Shown: positions 11,693 to 22,756 of the stretch, in pieces
Numbering within the stretch: position 1 is the stretch's first letter
Layout: each line of letters opens with the position of its first letter
Source: Berberis thunbergii
Lineage: Eukaryota; Streptophyta; Magnoliopsida; Ranunculales; Berberidaceae
Assembly: GCA_003290165.1 (NCBI GenBank)
Contig: QNQO01009198.1
Coordinates: 1-64,000, forward strand
Direction of reading: 5' to 3'
Length of the DNA: 64,000 nt
Notes under the pieces: model-generated
The model's database searches: none
What the model saw: only the letters and a program-made list of their open reading frames with translations
What the model was told of the DNA's origin: nothing
Translations under genes and position numbers: made by a program

Positions 11693-13036
11693 CACTTCAG
11701 TTTGGAGAGAGTTAGGTAGACCCCGACCAGAATATTAACTTAAAATGATGCAAAAGGAGAGGACGTAGAGAGCCTGACTCTTGTACAAAAACCAAACGTC
11801 CTAAGAAAAAAAAAAAAAAAAAAACTAATGCATGCTCAAGGATGCTCTTATGCTAGAGCTCCCCAAAGCAAAACAAAAACTTGAAATCTTTTGATTCTAA
11901 CATTTGGAAATGTAAGTTCTTAAGGGGGCTTGAACCTATATATGAAACTCCTTACTCCAACAAAATCATTTTTCTCACCTGACTTGGAAGAACAGTCCCA
12001 TACACTCCAGAGTTCGAAGAGTGTCTTGTCCTGTGAGCTAGCCAATCTACAATAGAATTTGCTTATCTGAAGCTGCGTTTGATTTCAACTTGACTTGCGT
12101 TTTACAAGCTCTAATATTTTATCCCACCAATCTTGCAAAAACCATGAAATTCAATAATTTCTCAAAAACTATTGTTGGACAAACTATAATATTATATTTA
12201 TGTGATTTATTTATATTTTAAAAAGTAGATTTTTTATTGGATTTAGATATGACCGTCTTTAACATTGAAATTCAAAATTAGCTATCTTTTATTCTTATTG
12301 GGTTCAATTTCAAATTCAAACACTCGACTTGAATTGATACATCACATTCCAACTTGAATTTGATACATCACATTCCGACTTGAATTTGATACATTGACAA
12401 CCCTAACTAGAAAAAAGTTGTGATAACAAATTTTCTTTTCTTCTACCTATATCTCTATATCTATTTACATAAAAATTGATATTCAATATTTAATTTGTTA
12501 AATATAAACCGCTTGTTTTTTTTTTTCTTTGTTTTTTTCACATTAGTCTTATTTTTGTTTCAGTTATATTATACAATAATTGATAAGAACATTATCAAAT
12601 ATTTCTATAACTTGTGGATACTCTAACCAATTGCTTGTTAATTAATTAATTAATTATTTTTTTGTTAATTAATAAATTGCTTGTTAATAATTGTTAATTA
12701 ATTATTTCAGAGAAAAAAATATTTCTATAGCTTGTGGATACTCTAACAAATTGCCCTCACACCTAGCTAGAAGCAATTTAAAATTTTGAAATATTGATCA
12801 TCGATTTGGTTGAATCTCATATTACCCATTTCGCATCAATAAAGTTGTGGACTTTAGATTCAAGACTTGAAATGCAATTCTTAAGTCTGGCACACAGCCT
12901 AACCGTTTAACTACGTATGAACCATTGATCTAGAATTTAATCTCAAATTCTGAGTGGAGAAAACACTTGCTAAATGCTCACTGGAAAAGAATGAAATGGA
13001 ATTAAGAAACAAATTCTTTTTACTTTGAGGTCCCTT
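11693..13036. repeat. AT-rich intergenic DNA with a 120-bp direct duplication
   Basis: No gene seen. The phrase atttctataacttgtggata at about 12600 recurs almost unchanged at about 12720, exactly 120 bp later, with TTAATTAA-type repeats filling the spacing. This suggests one tandem duplication unit of 120 bp. Confidence 0.45.
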
Positions 13037-13340
13037 CACTACACCAAATTGACACTTTTGTAACAACTCTCAAAATATTATCATTTTTGAGATGTTACAA
13101 TTCACCAACACAATTTCAAGTCAAAACTAATTTAGTCAAAATAAATGAAAAACAGTAACAAAAAAAATGATATAATAAGTTGGATCATCATGAATAGTAT
13201 CACTTTTATAATCATACTCTTCATGGTGATACAATTATTATATCATTTTATTTGTGAAAATGTGTAAAATTGTTAAGTGATTTGTTACACTTCAAAAGTG
13301 ATACTGCTTTAAGAGTTGTTACAAAAATGTTAATGTAGTG
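13037..13340. mobile_element. CACTA-type MITE, copy 1
   Basis: 304 bp, starting CACTACACCAAATTGACA and ending with the inverted form (TTAATGTAGTG). The inner part TTTGTAACAACTC is also inverted at the other end. No coding capacity. It is homologous over its full length to the element at 28492-28789: the centre in both reads CATGAATAGTATCACTT and CTCTTCATGGTGAT. CACTA ends with short 3-bp target duplications define this superfamily; the flanks here (ctt/ttg) do not match well. Confidence 0.7.
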
Positions 13341-15159
13341 TTGTACTTGATATATCATAATTGGGTTTAGGGTCCATTTGAAACTATTTCGGTCTAGGAT
13401 CTAAACAGGGTCAATCAACCAATTTGTTGAAGTTTTCAAGCAATATCGAATCAGATAACAATACATGAAAGGTGGAAAATCCCCACGCCAAAAAATGGTT
13501 TTTAGGACCTTTGCATGTTTTCCTTACCATTAGGAGTTTAGGACAACTCCCTTTATTTTGTATTAAAAAAGAGTTTTGTTTTTTTAAATCTCCATCTCCA
13601 CCATCTGAATTAACAAGTTGGAGTTCATTATGTTTGCATCACATCTCCACCATCTGAATTAACAATCCAAATTCAATTAACCACTTATTCCATGACCTCC
13701 ATCTCTCTAATTGAGCATCAAAATGATGTTCATTGCCCCACCATCTGAATTAACAACCCAAATTCAATCAACCATTCCATGAACTCCATCTCTATCATTG
13801 AGCATCAAAATGTTGTTCACTACAGCGAACCCAAACAAAGTTGGGATCAAATACAATGGCACCTAGTTCTACGTCATGTTGCCTCCTTCCTCCTCCTTTT
13901 TCGCTTTCCTCCTCCCCCTTCTTTTTCCTCTATTTCACAGCCCAGCCACCATCCCTCCCATTCCTCCTCCTCCTCTGTTTCCCCTTTGTAAGTTTTGATC
14001 AAAAGGAGGTTCTCTAAGAGTTGCTTATCGAATAGTGCTTTTGCAGGTTTGAGACCCCCAGTGTAGCTCAAGATCAAAGCTTTCCTCAACGACCATTGTT
14101 TGTCTGAAGGTTCTAATTGGGTCGAATGATCGAAATGGCTTCTTCAAACTTGTTGGCCTTGATTTTGGCCTCCAATATAGCTTTGAAAGCTTTGGGTGAC
14201 TGAATCCATTTCCTCTATAGATTGTTGGTAGTGGAGAGAGATTGTTGGTGGTGGAGCGAAGAAGAAGATGAAGTGGGGTTTGAGAATGACGGTCGGTGGT
14301 TTGAGAGAGATGAATAGGGTTTTGATGGTGGTGAATTTTGGTGATTGAATCCATTTCCTCTATGGATACGAGTGTGTGTTAGGAAGAAATAGAATTATAT
14401 TTTTTCCTCCTTTGCAAGAGACCAGGTTAGATCTGTTGGTGGAGGTAGATGGTGGGTGGTGGTTACCTAATTTGGGTGGAGGAGGTTAACCGAGATGGTG
14501 GTGGCCTGATTTGGGTCAGTCAGAGGTGGTGGTTGATCGGCTCGATTGGAAGTGGCATGGGATGTATGTAGGTCGAGGGAGGGTGGCGGTGGGGATGCGA
14601 AACAGACGAGAAAGAAGATGGAGGAGGAGGAGGTAACAGAAATGAGGAGGAAGGGGTGGGTGGCGGCGAGATTGTGAAACGGATGAGAAAGAAAGGGGGA
14701 GAAAGAAGGAGGAGGATGGGGGAAAAATAAGAGGAGGATGAGGAAAAGGGGAATTTTTTTTAATAACCGTTGGATTTTCTCAAGATACATTTATGATTTA
14801 ATTTGGGCCTTACGATTTTTTTTTCAAGATGTGTTAATGATTTTACTTGGACCCTACGATTTTCTTCGAGATGAGATGTTTGAGATACAAATTTTTTATC
14901 AACCTTTGGATTTTCCTCGATATAGCTATGATTTCAAATGGGCCCTACGATTTTCTTTGAGATGAGATGTTCGAGATACAAAATCTTTGATTTATCAAAG
15001 GCATTTTGATCATCTAACTTGAAAATACATAGTCAATGCACGTTGACTTTTAGTCTTGGGGGGGTAAGTACAATAGTGATTAAAGATGGGTGCACATATC
15101 AATTAGCTATTTATTGTAGGGGGACTTAACGATTAACCCTATAAACAAAAAACCAACAT
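13341..15159. repeat. Non-coding region with two imperfect tandem repeats
   Basis: I see no gene. About 13595-13830 contains two to three imperfect copies of a unit of roughly 100-110 bp built around CACCATCTGAATTAACAA and GAGCATCAAAATG. About 14755-14985 contains two copies of a unit around CCTACGATTTTCTT and GAGATGAGATGTT. Between them, 13870-14740 is purine/pyrimidine-biased and produces open frames with Ser/Pro or Glu/Gly-rich translations; I regard these as compositional artefacts. Confidence 0.4.
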
Positions 15160-15520
15160 TTTTCCCCTCCCCATTCAAATCGTAACGCGATTCTTCCCTC
15201 CCTCATTCGAATTTCTTCCTTCTCTCACATTCAAATTTCTCCTTACATTCACATCTCTTGCAAAATCAAAACCAATCTCTTCCCTCTCCCTCAAAATCGA
15301 AAACCAAATCGCAACCTCCCCAAAAACTTTAGAAAATTTTTCAATCAAAAAAACAAAGTAAACTTCAGAAATCACAAAAGAAAAAAAATTTGTTCGCCTG
15401 ACACAATGCAAGGTTTTTGCAAAGCTCGCATTGATCTGGGCGAACAATTAAAAAATTTGCTAAAATTTCCAAAAACTCGCAGAGTTCCGGGCGAACAGTT
15501 TCAACAAAATTTTTCGGATA

Positions 15521-16240
15521 GATTTGCGCGACTTTAGTAAAATGATCATAACTTGCTCATTTCAAAACATTTTCAAGTGATTAAAGTTATATTTATTAGA
15601 TAACTCAAGTACTACAAATTTTGTGTTTGATCAACATGAGAATCGGTCTCGATCGAGCACATAAATTGGCCGAAAGTCAGAAACACTATCTCATTTTTAT
15701 TGCGAGACAGATTTGTGCGACTTTAGTAAAATGCCCATAGCTTGCCCATTTCAAAATATTTTCAAGTGATTAAAGTTGTGTTTATTAGTAATACAATTGT
15801 TTTGTTTTGATCAACTTGATAATCGATCTCGATCGAGAACATAAGTTGGCTGATATTTAGGAACACTATTTTGTTTTCATAGGGAGACAAATTTGTGCAA
15901 CTTTAGTAAAATGACCATAACTTGCTCATTTAAAAATATTTTCAAGTGATTCAAGTTGTTTTTACTAGATAACTCAGAGTACTATAATTTTTGTATGGAT
16001 GAGTTTGAGAATCGATCTTGATCAAGCATATAAGTTGGCCGAAAGTCAGGGACACTATCCCGTTTTCATTGTGAGACAGATTTGCGCGATTTTAGTGCAA
16101 TGATCATAATTTTTTCTCATTTCAAAACATTTTCAAGTGATTCAAGTTGTGTTTATTAGATAACTCATAGTAATACAACTTTCGTGTTTTGATGAGCTTG
16201 AGAATTGGTTCCAATTGAGGGTTTAAATTAGTCGAAATTT
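15521..16240. repeat. Tandem array, about four units of 180-189 bp
   Basis: Units start at about 15521, 15710, 15890 and 16079. Each opens with a variant of gatttgcgcgactttagtaa, then 'ccataacttgctcatttcaaaa' (split here), an AAGTGATT block, a run resembling 'gataactcagagtactacaa', and 'gatctcgatcgagcacataa'. Related single units in reverse orientation occur inside the element at 27908-29242. It is non-coding in all frames. Confidence 0.75.
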
Positions 16241-16242
16241 TC

Positions 16243-18699
16243 TGTTACGCCCTGACCCGCCACGGGAATCGCAGCGTGCTGATGCTTAAACTAACCCGTA
16301 ACACATGCAGATCGTAACCGGCCACAACATCATAATATAACACATTCTTGATACGAGAATGAAACGGAAATAAAAACTACGATAAAATTTGAACAAAATA
16401 AGTATATTCGATTCGCCCCACCAGAGTCATAAAGACAAACCAATATACAAGCATCTAGTATAGCAATAAAGTACACTTGATAACACAGAGGAAGCAAAAC
16501 ATACCCGTACAAGGTGGACACAACCAAATAGCACAAAATGTGCCTACAACGGAAACCGGGGCCTAAGCGCCACGATTAGCAGGAACACCAACACTGCCTG
16601 CACTCCAAAAGAAGCACACCCCTTACGGGGTCAACAAAGCACAAAGCTAGCTGGTGCGAGCGAACTAAATACAAATAACAGAATACTATACCAGGAACAT
16701 TCATGCCAGACAATAAATGATAAGTAAACAAGTTCTAAAGATTAAATCACACCGTGTCTCTAAAGATAATATTTCTAACTTCAAGCAACAACACAAGCAT
16801 TTCAGATTCAACAATACTACAAGTTTACGATATATGCCGATCATTACACGTGATTCAAACATGGTAAATATCAAGCGAAGAAAATAAGGACAATCTCATA
16901 ATTCTTCATACTCTCTTAGGTATAGCAATCAAGTTGAAGCCAAAAATCTTGTAAAATTTTGTTTAAGTGTCTCATATCGTAGGTATCCGCATACCCTACG
17001 AATGTGTCTCACCCAGACACATCCCACAACGTGCACCAGTACCACTTCGGGCTCTTTTCTATCCTAATGGGTGTCATCTGCCAGGATACAAACTCAAACA
17101 TCTCGAATGATTGTCCTAACACGGCCAACCTAACACAATCAAACTCAAGCGCGCTGGGAGGGAAAACGAGTAATCTCCAAAGCACGTCCTCCGGGACCCG
17201 TCCTACTGCACTCTATAGTGGCAAGTGCGTGCAGGAGTTCACCGCACCTGAGCAAGCTTGCCACATGCAATAGCGTCCTCAATGTCTGGTGTGAGTCATC
17301 TCAAACACCATCCAACTCACGATGCGAGCAAGCTCCTAAGCATCGGCACAATAGGCATTATAGCAGGGTAAAGACACTTATACTAATATCCACATGCTCA
17401 AATGACGGGCATGTACATAACCAAGGTAACAGACGTGCAATCATAATCAATTCGGCTATTTTTATAAAACCACGACTATGCCAGGGTCCCAACATGACCC
17501 AATTCACCACAATAAATTTACTCGAGTCAATTATCATACATTCTCAAGACTCGACAATCCACGGTAAAACATGACATACTATGCAAACTCGAAAACGAAG
17601 CATACAGGTCCAATGTCATTACACCAAAGCTTAATCACACCAAAATTCATTCACTATTCGATTTCATTCAAGTATATCATGTTTTCAGGAAACCCAATAC
17701 ATAATTCATTCACAAATAACCAACACAATTATCGAAATATCTGAAAATCCCGAATTTCGGATTTAGATTCAATTATACACAATTGACGGTATGATGTAAA
17801 AATTAAATTCAGGATTTCAAATAATTATTTCTCAAAATAAATATTATAGTTCCACTCACCTTGGTGGAATGGGTTTTCAGAACCTAATTCCTACCGGTCG
17901 AAGCTCTTAACTCGCAAAACAACGAATGTGGGACCACGAAAATTTTTAAAACTGCAAGGCGGATTCGAAGGTGAGCAAACTAGCCGAAAACTGAAAAAAA
18001 TAATTAAATTACAAGCGGCTCGTGACGGAAAGAAAACTTACAGGCAATAAAAATTCGGTAAACACCCCGCCGAAACCCAAAGTTTGGCGAAAACTCGCCG
18101 AAACCCTCCCTACTCCGGTCTGATATCCTCCAAACAGCACAACAACTCGAAAATGGTCTAAGAACACTCGGAGTCACGAATGTGAGGCTCACCCACGCAC
18201 CCAAAGCTCGGATTCACGCTGAAGAACCCTCAAAACGAACATGCACCCTGATTTTTTTGAAAAATTCGGCCAACCCCAAAATCAACCTTGCATGTCGGTT
18301 CTAAGGGCTCCAAATGACGCCACCAAGGCCCCTCCATGGCTGATCGGAGCTACGAAAACCGATTAAACAAATCCAACACCAAACCCAAATGTGAAACTGA
18401 TTTTTGTTTTTGTTTTTTTTCTTGCGAAAAATCAATAGAGAAATGAGGAGGAGGAGGTGAGATTGGGGGACGAAAATGGCAACCACAACCGAATCGCCGG
18501 AGAAGAAGGGACGTCGAGTTCGTCGCGTCGCTCCCTGGAAAGAAAAAAAATAGAGAAAGAGAAGAAAGAAAAAAGGGGGGCAGGGCGTGTTTAAAGGGTT
18601 GGTGGCTATGTGCCCCCACCACATTAACTGAGTACACCTCGTCCAATTTTTATTTATTTATTTATTATTATTATTATTTTTTAAAACGCAGATATTACA
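16243..18699 (-). mobile_element. Probable solo LTR (gypsy-like), 2.46 kb
   Basis: Read on the minus strand the block starts TGTAATATCTGCG and ends GTCAGGGCGTAACA, the TG...CA form of an LTR; such ends recur in long gypsy LTRs of eudicots. There is no reverse transcriptase, gag or integrase inside; short frames have no domain. It interrupts a Mutator-family repeat, which fixes both borders. Flanking 5-mers (ttttc, gttac) differ, so there is no visible target duplication. It could instead be part of a longer element with one LTR lost, or a non-LTR repeat. Confidence 0.5.
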
Positions 18700-18844
18700 G
18701 TTACCCTATTTTTAAGTTAAGTTACTTTTTTTTCAAAAACAGTTTTTTAGATAGTGGTGGTGTGGATTAGTAGAAAAAAAAAACAAAAAAAAAGTATATG
18801 GTGGTGTGAGAAAGCGTTTTTGGTGGTGTGAAGTAATTGCTGCC

Positions 18845-19135
18845 GGGTATAAATGGGCTCCCAAGACCACAAAAATAAAATAAAAAAAACATAAAGGTAT
18901 TCCAAGTTCACACCACTCACTTATCCCCTACATCATACCTTACATCATCACAAGGAAATAAAATTTCCAAGTTGTACAATGGAGTTGTCATATTTTTGTG
19001 GTGTTTATTTATATAACTTGATTTTTATCATCCATATACTTAAATCGATTTTAAAATTAACTAATGAGTCTATTGTGGTTGGCTAAAATAAAAAGAAGTG
19101 GGTAAGAGGCAAAATAGGAGACACCAGGTTTGATC
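18845..19135. other. Intergenic, nothing recognised
   Basis: AT-rich sequence between the Mutator relative and the hAT element. Nothing recognised. Confidence 0.35.
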
Positions 19136-20337
19136 TAGGGATGGCAGTGGGGCGGATTTTCACGGATATCCGCCCCACCCAATCCGTTTGGGGCGGTTTT
19201 GGTTATGGCTGAATGGGTTTTCGGGTGATTTCGGGTATCCAAAAAATATTCGTTTACTATTCGGGGCGGATACGGATTTAGCCATATCCGCCCGCGGATA
19301 TCCGTTTAAGTGTTGATATTACAAAAATACCCTCAACCCTTTATACACTGAAAAAAAAACCCTCAACCCTTATCTCACCTCTCTCTCTCTCTCTCTCAAT
19401 CACTTTCACTTCTAACAGACTAGAGGAGCAAACGCTGCGAGCAACCTCAAAAGAGACCTCCCTTCTAACAGACCCTTCTTCTCCCTCAAAACAGCGCTCG
19501 ACCTCCTTCGCGCGACTTCGAGCAACCTCCAGCAACCTCCTCCCTTCGAGCATAGCAACTTCGAGCAACCTCCTCCCTTCGAGCGATTTCGAGCAACCTC
19601 CCTTCGAGCAACTTCTTCTCTCTCATAACGAAGGCCGCGAGCGACCTCCCTTCTTCACTCTCACAGCGAAGGCCGAACTCCGATTCTCCGAACTCTCAGA
19701 TTTGACTAGCAAGTCTAAATCGAAGCTCAGATCGAAGCTCCCACCTCATCCCCTTCCTCTCCCCCTGATCTCAGATCTGATCGATTTTGATCTCAGATCT
19801 GATTTGATCGGATCGATTCTGACCTCAGATCAAATCTGATTTGATCTGATCGATTCTGATAAAATCTGATCTGATCGATTCTGATCAAATCTGATCGGTT
19901 CTGATCAAATCTAATCTGATCTGATCGGTTCTGATCTGATCTGATCGATCGGTTCTGATCAAATCTGATCTGATCGATTCTGATCTCAGATTCCGTAGAT
20001 CTCAGATTCTGTAGATCAATTTTTTTTTTTTTTTTTTTTGCAATTTTTGTATGCTTTTTGTAATTTTTTGTATGTATCTTTCGATTGTATTTTTTGTATG
20101 TAATTTTTATCTGAATTTATTGTATGAATTTATTGTATGCAGAATAAAAAATTTTGGGTTAGTTGTTGTTTGGGTTAAATGGGGCGGGGCGGATATCCGC
20201 CTATCCGTCGGGGGCGGGGATGGTTTTAAAAAAAAATGATAAACGGATATGCGGGGCGGTTTCGGGGACCCGAAATTTCCAGCGAGACGGGGATGGATTT
20301 GCACAATCCGCCCCAATCCGCCCCGTTGCCATCCCTA
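19136..20337. mobile_element. hAT-type element, 1.2 kb, perfect 8-bp TSD
   Basis: The ends are TAGGGATGGCA and its perfect inverse TGCCATCCCTA. The perfect 8-bp direct repeat gtttgatc flanks it (19128-19135 and 20338-20345). Just inside both ends are GGGGCGGAT/ATCCGCCCC words in opposite orientation. The centre holds a CT-rich tract (about 19378-19400), a GATC-rich array (about 19765-20010) and a T-run. No transposase is encoded; open frames in it are compositional. It belongs with the other TAGGG-ended elements at 2770, 34155 and 47441. Confidence 0.85.
19765..20010. repeat. GATC-rich short-unit array inside the hAT element
   Basis: About 245 bp made of permutations of TCTGATC, TGATCGATTC and AAATCTGATC. 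Dozens of GATC tetranucleotides occur in this short stretch. Units are irregular, as expected of replication slippage. Non-coding. Confidence 0.7.
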
Positions 20338-20377
20338 GTTTGATCCAACAATTGCAGGGGAGAAGTTTTCTGAAGGT

Positions 20378-20584
20378 TGACGTCAAACCCTAATTAATTC
20401 CACAAAAGCTGGATTGTTCATAAACTTTTTCTACGTACCAGTTATTTATCAATTGCAGCAATAAAAAAATTTCGAAAGGAAATTGTCACATGATTTACTT
20501 AAAGTATCTATTTATTTATGTTTCCAATATGCAATTAAAGCAGACGAGCGCATGCAGTGCTGCACTTGAAAGCTAGTATATAAG
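20378..20584 (+). promoter_or_regulatory. Candidate promoter: TGACGTCA motif and TATATAAG box
   Basis: A perfect palindromic TGACGTCA (20378-20385, a bZIP/TGA-type site) lies about 190 bp upstream of TATATAAG (20577-20584). The downstream sequence is leader-like and then shows short broken frames. The combination looks like a Pol II promoter, but it may be fortuitous, and no intact gene follows. Confidence 0.35.
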
Positions 20585-20755
20585 AGGGGCCATAGGCACA
20601 ATAATTAAAAACCGGAAGACAAATCAAGATAATTCTTTAAAGTCTATAGAAGAATTCCAAATTTTTTAGGAGAATCGAAAAGTTCAGATCTTCTCTTTAG
20701 TCTATTTCGGCTGATGGGGAAGAACAAACACAGTCTTCAAGAATGCCAAACAATC

Positions 20756-22347
20756 TTCAAATGGTTGCTACCTCTACAATCTTGGATGAACAAAAATTTT
20801 ACTTTGACTTCATAGATGGTCCTGTAACCTTATTTAAGGCAAAAAAATGTTTTGCAAATGTTAGAAGATTATGAGAATGACAACGAAGTTAGCAATGCAG
20901 ATAAGGAAGCTATAGAGATACGACATGGAAGACTTGAAGAAAGATTTCACGGATTTAAAAGCTCTTCTGATTGAGGAAGCTACTACGGTGGGTCTAAACA
21001 CTTTTGAAGATGAAGGTAAGGTAACCACTACTCAGTCTCCTAAGGGAAATGCTCCTCTAAGATCTTCTCGAATCAAGAAAGCAAAACCTAAGTTTCGGGT
21101 TTAAATAAAAAAAGATAAGTTAGATGAAGATCAACATTAGCTGCTGGAATCTTCCAAGAACTAGCTTACTTCTAGTTTTTTAGTGCTTTACTTTTCGAGC
21201 TCGTGTGCTTCAAGATTATTATTCTGACATTTTCTATTTGTTAGGGAAGGGGATGAAGATCTTTATTCTCAAGATGATTAAACAATTGATTTATGCCTAT
21301 CAAGATCGCGAGTTTAGACTTGTCCATCAAGGAACCATCTGGACAACTTTTCACTTGGTGAGTTTTACCCTTAGCTTAAAACTCATTGTTCCATCTCTTA
21401 GTCTGGTTGAAGAATTTCAAAATATTCTTCCTTTGTGATGATGTAATGAATGATGAAGGAACAAGTGAGTGGTGTAAAATTGATGTACTTTTATGCTCTT
21501 GATTTTAATAATAAGGTTTGGGGATCCTCAAAACTCCATATTCTAGAATTTTTTGATATTCGTTATCCACGAGTATGTGTGGGTCATGGAGATTGGTCAG
21601 AACGGCTGAGAGAGCTTCTACACAACATGATGATCGAATTTGTTTAGGTTTGATCTCTATGAAGATGTTGTTTTCGGACAAACCCACATACAAACATGCA
21701 TCTACCATGGCCGATGACCAACAATGTAGGAAGGTGTTAAACTTTTCCAAACTAGAAGAAGGAATACTAGGTCTAGTATATATCCATACGAGAGGTTGGG
21801 TATGGCGGAATCGGAAATTCTACATAGTCAATCATAGTGGTAATGTGCCAGTCAGAATTTGAAGGTCGTGATTATCTAAATTGAAAAAAATATGTTTGGA
21901 GGAGTTGTTTTACCATGCACTAGTGGATGTGGTTACTAAATACGGTATCCTTTCAGTTACCACTCCATAAGAACTGAACCAAGTAAACAAGCTTGGAAGG
22001 CCCAAGGAGAGACGTTGGTCCATAGTTGGGCTTAAAGAAGAATGAAGCTTTTTGGAGAAGCCCAAACAAGAAATATTTAGCTTATGACATTTACGTAATT
22101 AGTCGGATAACATATTTGTATAGATATTTAGTGCTGTAAGTATCTAGCTTATATGAGAAAAGGAGAGATTCAACATGGTATGAAGAAAGATGCATACACC
22201 ATGAAATACTATGAAAAGGAAATGAGGGGTGTGCTCAATGAGATCAAGCACCATGGAGTACATTCCGTTGTGGAGGGAACCATGTATATCTTGGTGTCGT
22301 ATCTGTTTAAATCTAGCCATGAAACGTACTTAGAAAGTAGACATTGA
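20756..22347 (+). pseudogene. Unidentified decayed coding region
   Basis: Several plus-strand frames in succession look protein-like but are broken. From 20762, 'MVATSTILDEQKF..' runs to a stop near 20873. A Lys/Glu-rich frame around 20925-21103 reads MEDLKKDFTDLKALL and later RSSRIKKAKPKF before its stop, resembling a coiled coil with a basic tail. Further frames follow at 21205-21438, 21450-21647, 21575-21862 and 22153-22347. I recognise no domain. The layout of promoter, leader and consecutive short frames could come from a host retrogene, a retrotransposon or an old pararetroviral insertion; I have no catalytic motif to decide. Confidence 0.25.
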
Positions 22348-22682
22348 AAAACAGCCGCACAATGCACTAGTTGAATCATCATACCTATGAGCTCTTGTAG
22401 TTAGATACATCCCACCAGGTTTGATCCAAGCTAGATGGAATCACACAATGGTGATCCTAGGTCGAAAGCTTTAAGCCTTTCTTTTTCGCGTCTTCAGTAC
22501 ACAGGACTTCAAGTCAATTCTACACAGTACATACAATGTTGAGGGTTCCTGGCTACTGCAGAAAATTCAATTTAGAGAGTTCACATTTTCATACATTTGC
22601 AGCTTGCAAACACAAGGAGAACCAATATCCTCCATGTTTTTCTTGATATCCCGTTTGCTAGAACTTCAGCCAAAGTCAATGA

Positions 22683-22756
22683 TGTTATAGTCTAGTGGTT
22701 AGGGTAGGTTGAGGGATCCTTAAAAACCCAGTTCGCTTTTCAAAAAAAAAAAAAAA
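22683..22756 (+). mobile_element. Internally deleted tRNA-type SINE
   Basis: Perfect box A, TAGTCTAGTGG (22688-22698), followed almost at once by the SINE 3' segment GGATCCTTAAAAACCC and an A-tract (22742-22755). Compared with the SINE at 5084-5253, the box B region is missing. Too short and unfoldable to be a tRNA gene. Confidence 0.55.

Larger units (their letters stand above)
15160..18844. mobile_element. Mutator-like element relative, interrupted by an LTR-like insertion
   Basis: The segment 15160-16242 matches, in inverted orientation, the interior of the intact Mutator-like element at 27908-29242 (same CATTCAAAT/CTCTCAC arm, same 'actttagtaaaatg.ccataac' repeat, same AATTGAGGGTTTAAATT end). 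After the inserted block 16243-18699 the match resumes with GTTACCCTATTTT (cf. GTTACTCTATTTT in the intact copy) and runs to a terminus-like GTGGTGTGAGAAAG...GCTGCC at about 18844. The left terminus and target duplication were not found, so this copy is old or truncated. Confidence 0.55.

Noticed and set aside
13874..14790. Several open frames on both strands with Ser/Pro or Glu/Gly-rich products
   Set aside because: The region is strongly purine/pyrimidine biased; the products have no domain and arise from composition.
15521..16240. CRISPR array
   Set aside because: The units are 180-189 bp with no short repeat/unique spacer pattern, and the DNA is from a plant nucleus.
16243..18699. Protein-coding gene in the long GC-richer block
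   Set aside because: Frames are short with no domain; the TG...CA ends and interruption of another repeat indicate an LTR-like element.
20577..22347. Endogenous pararetrovirus
   Set aside because: The TATA box and serial short frames are suggestive, but I found no reverse transcriptase, coat or movement protein motif, so I left it unidentified.
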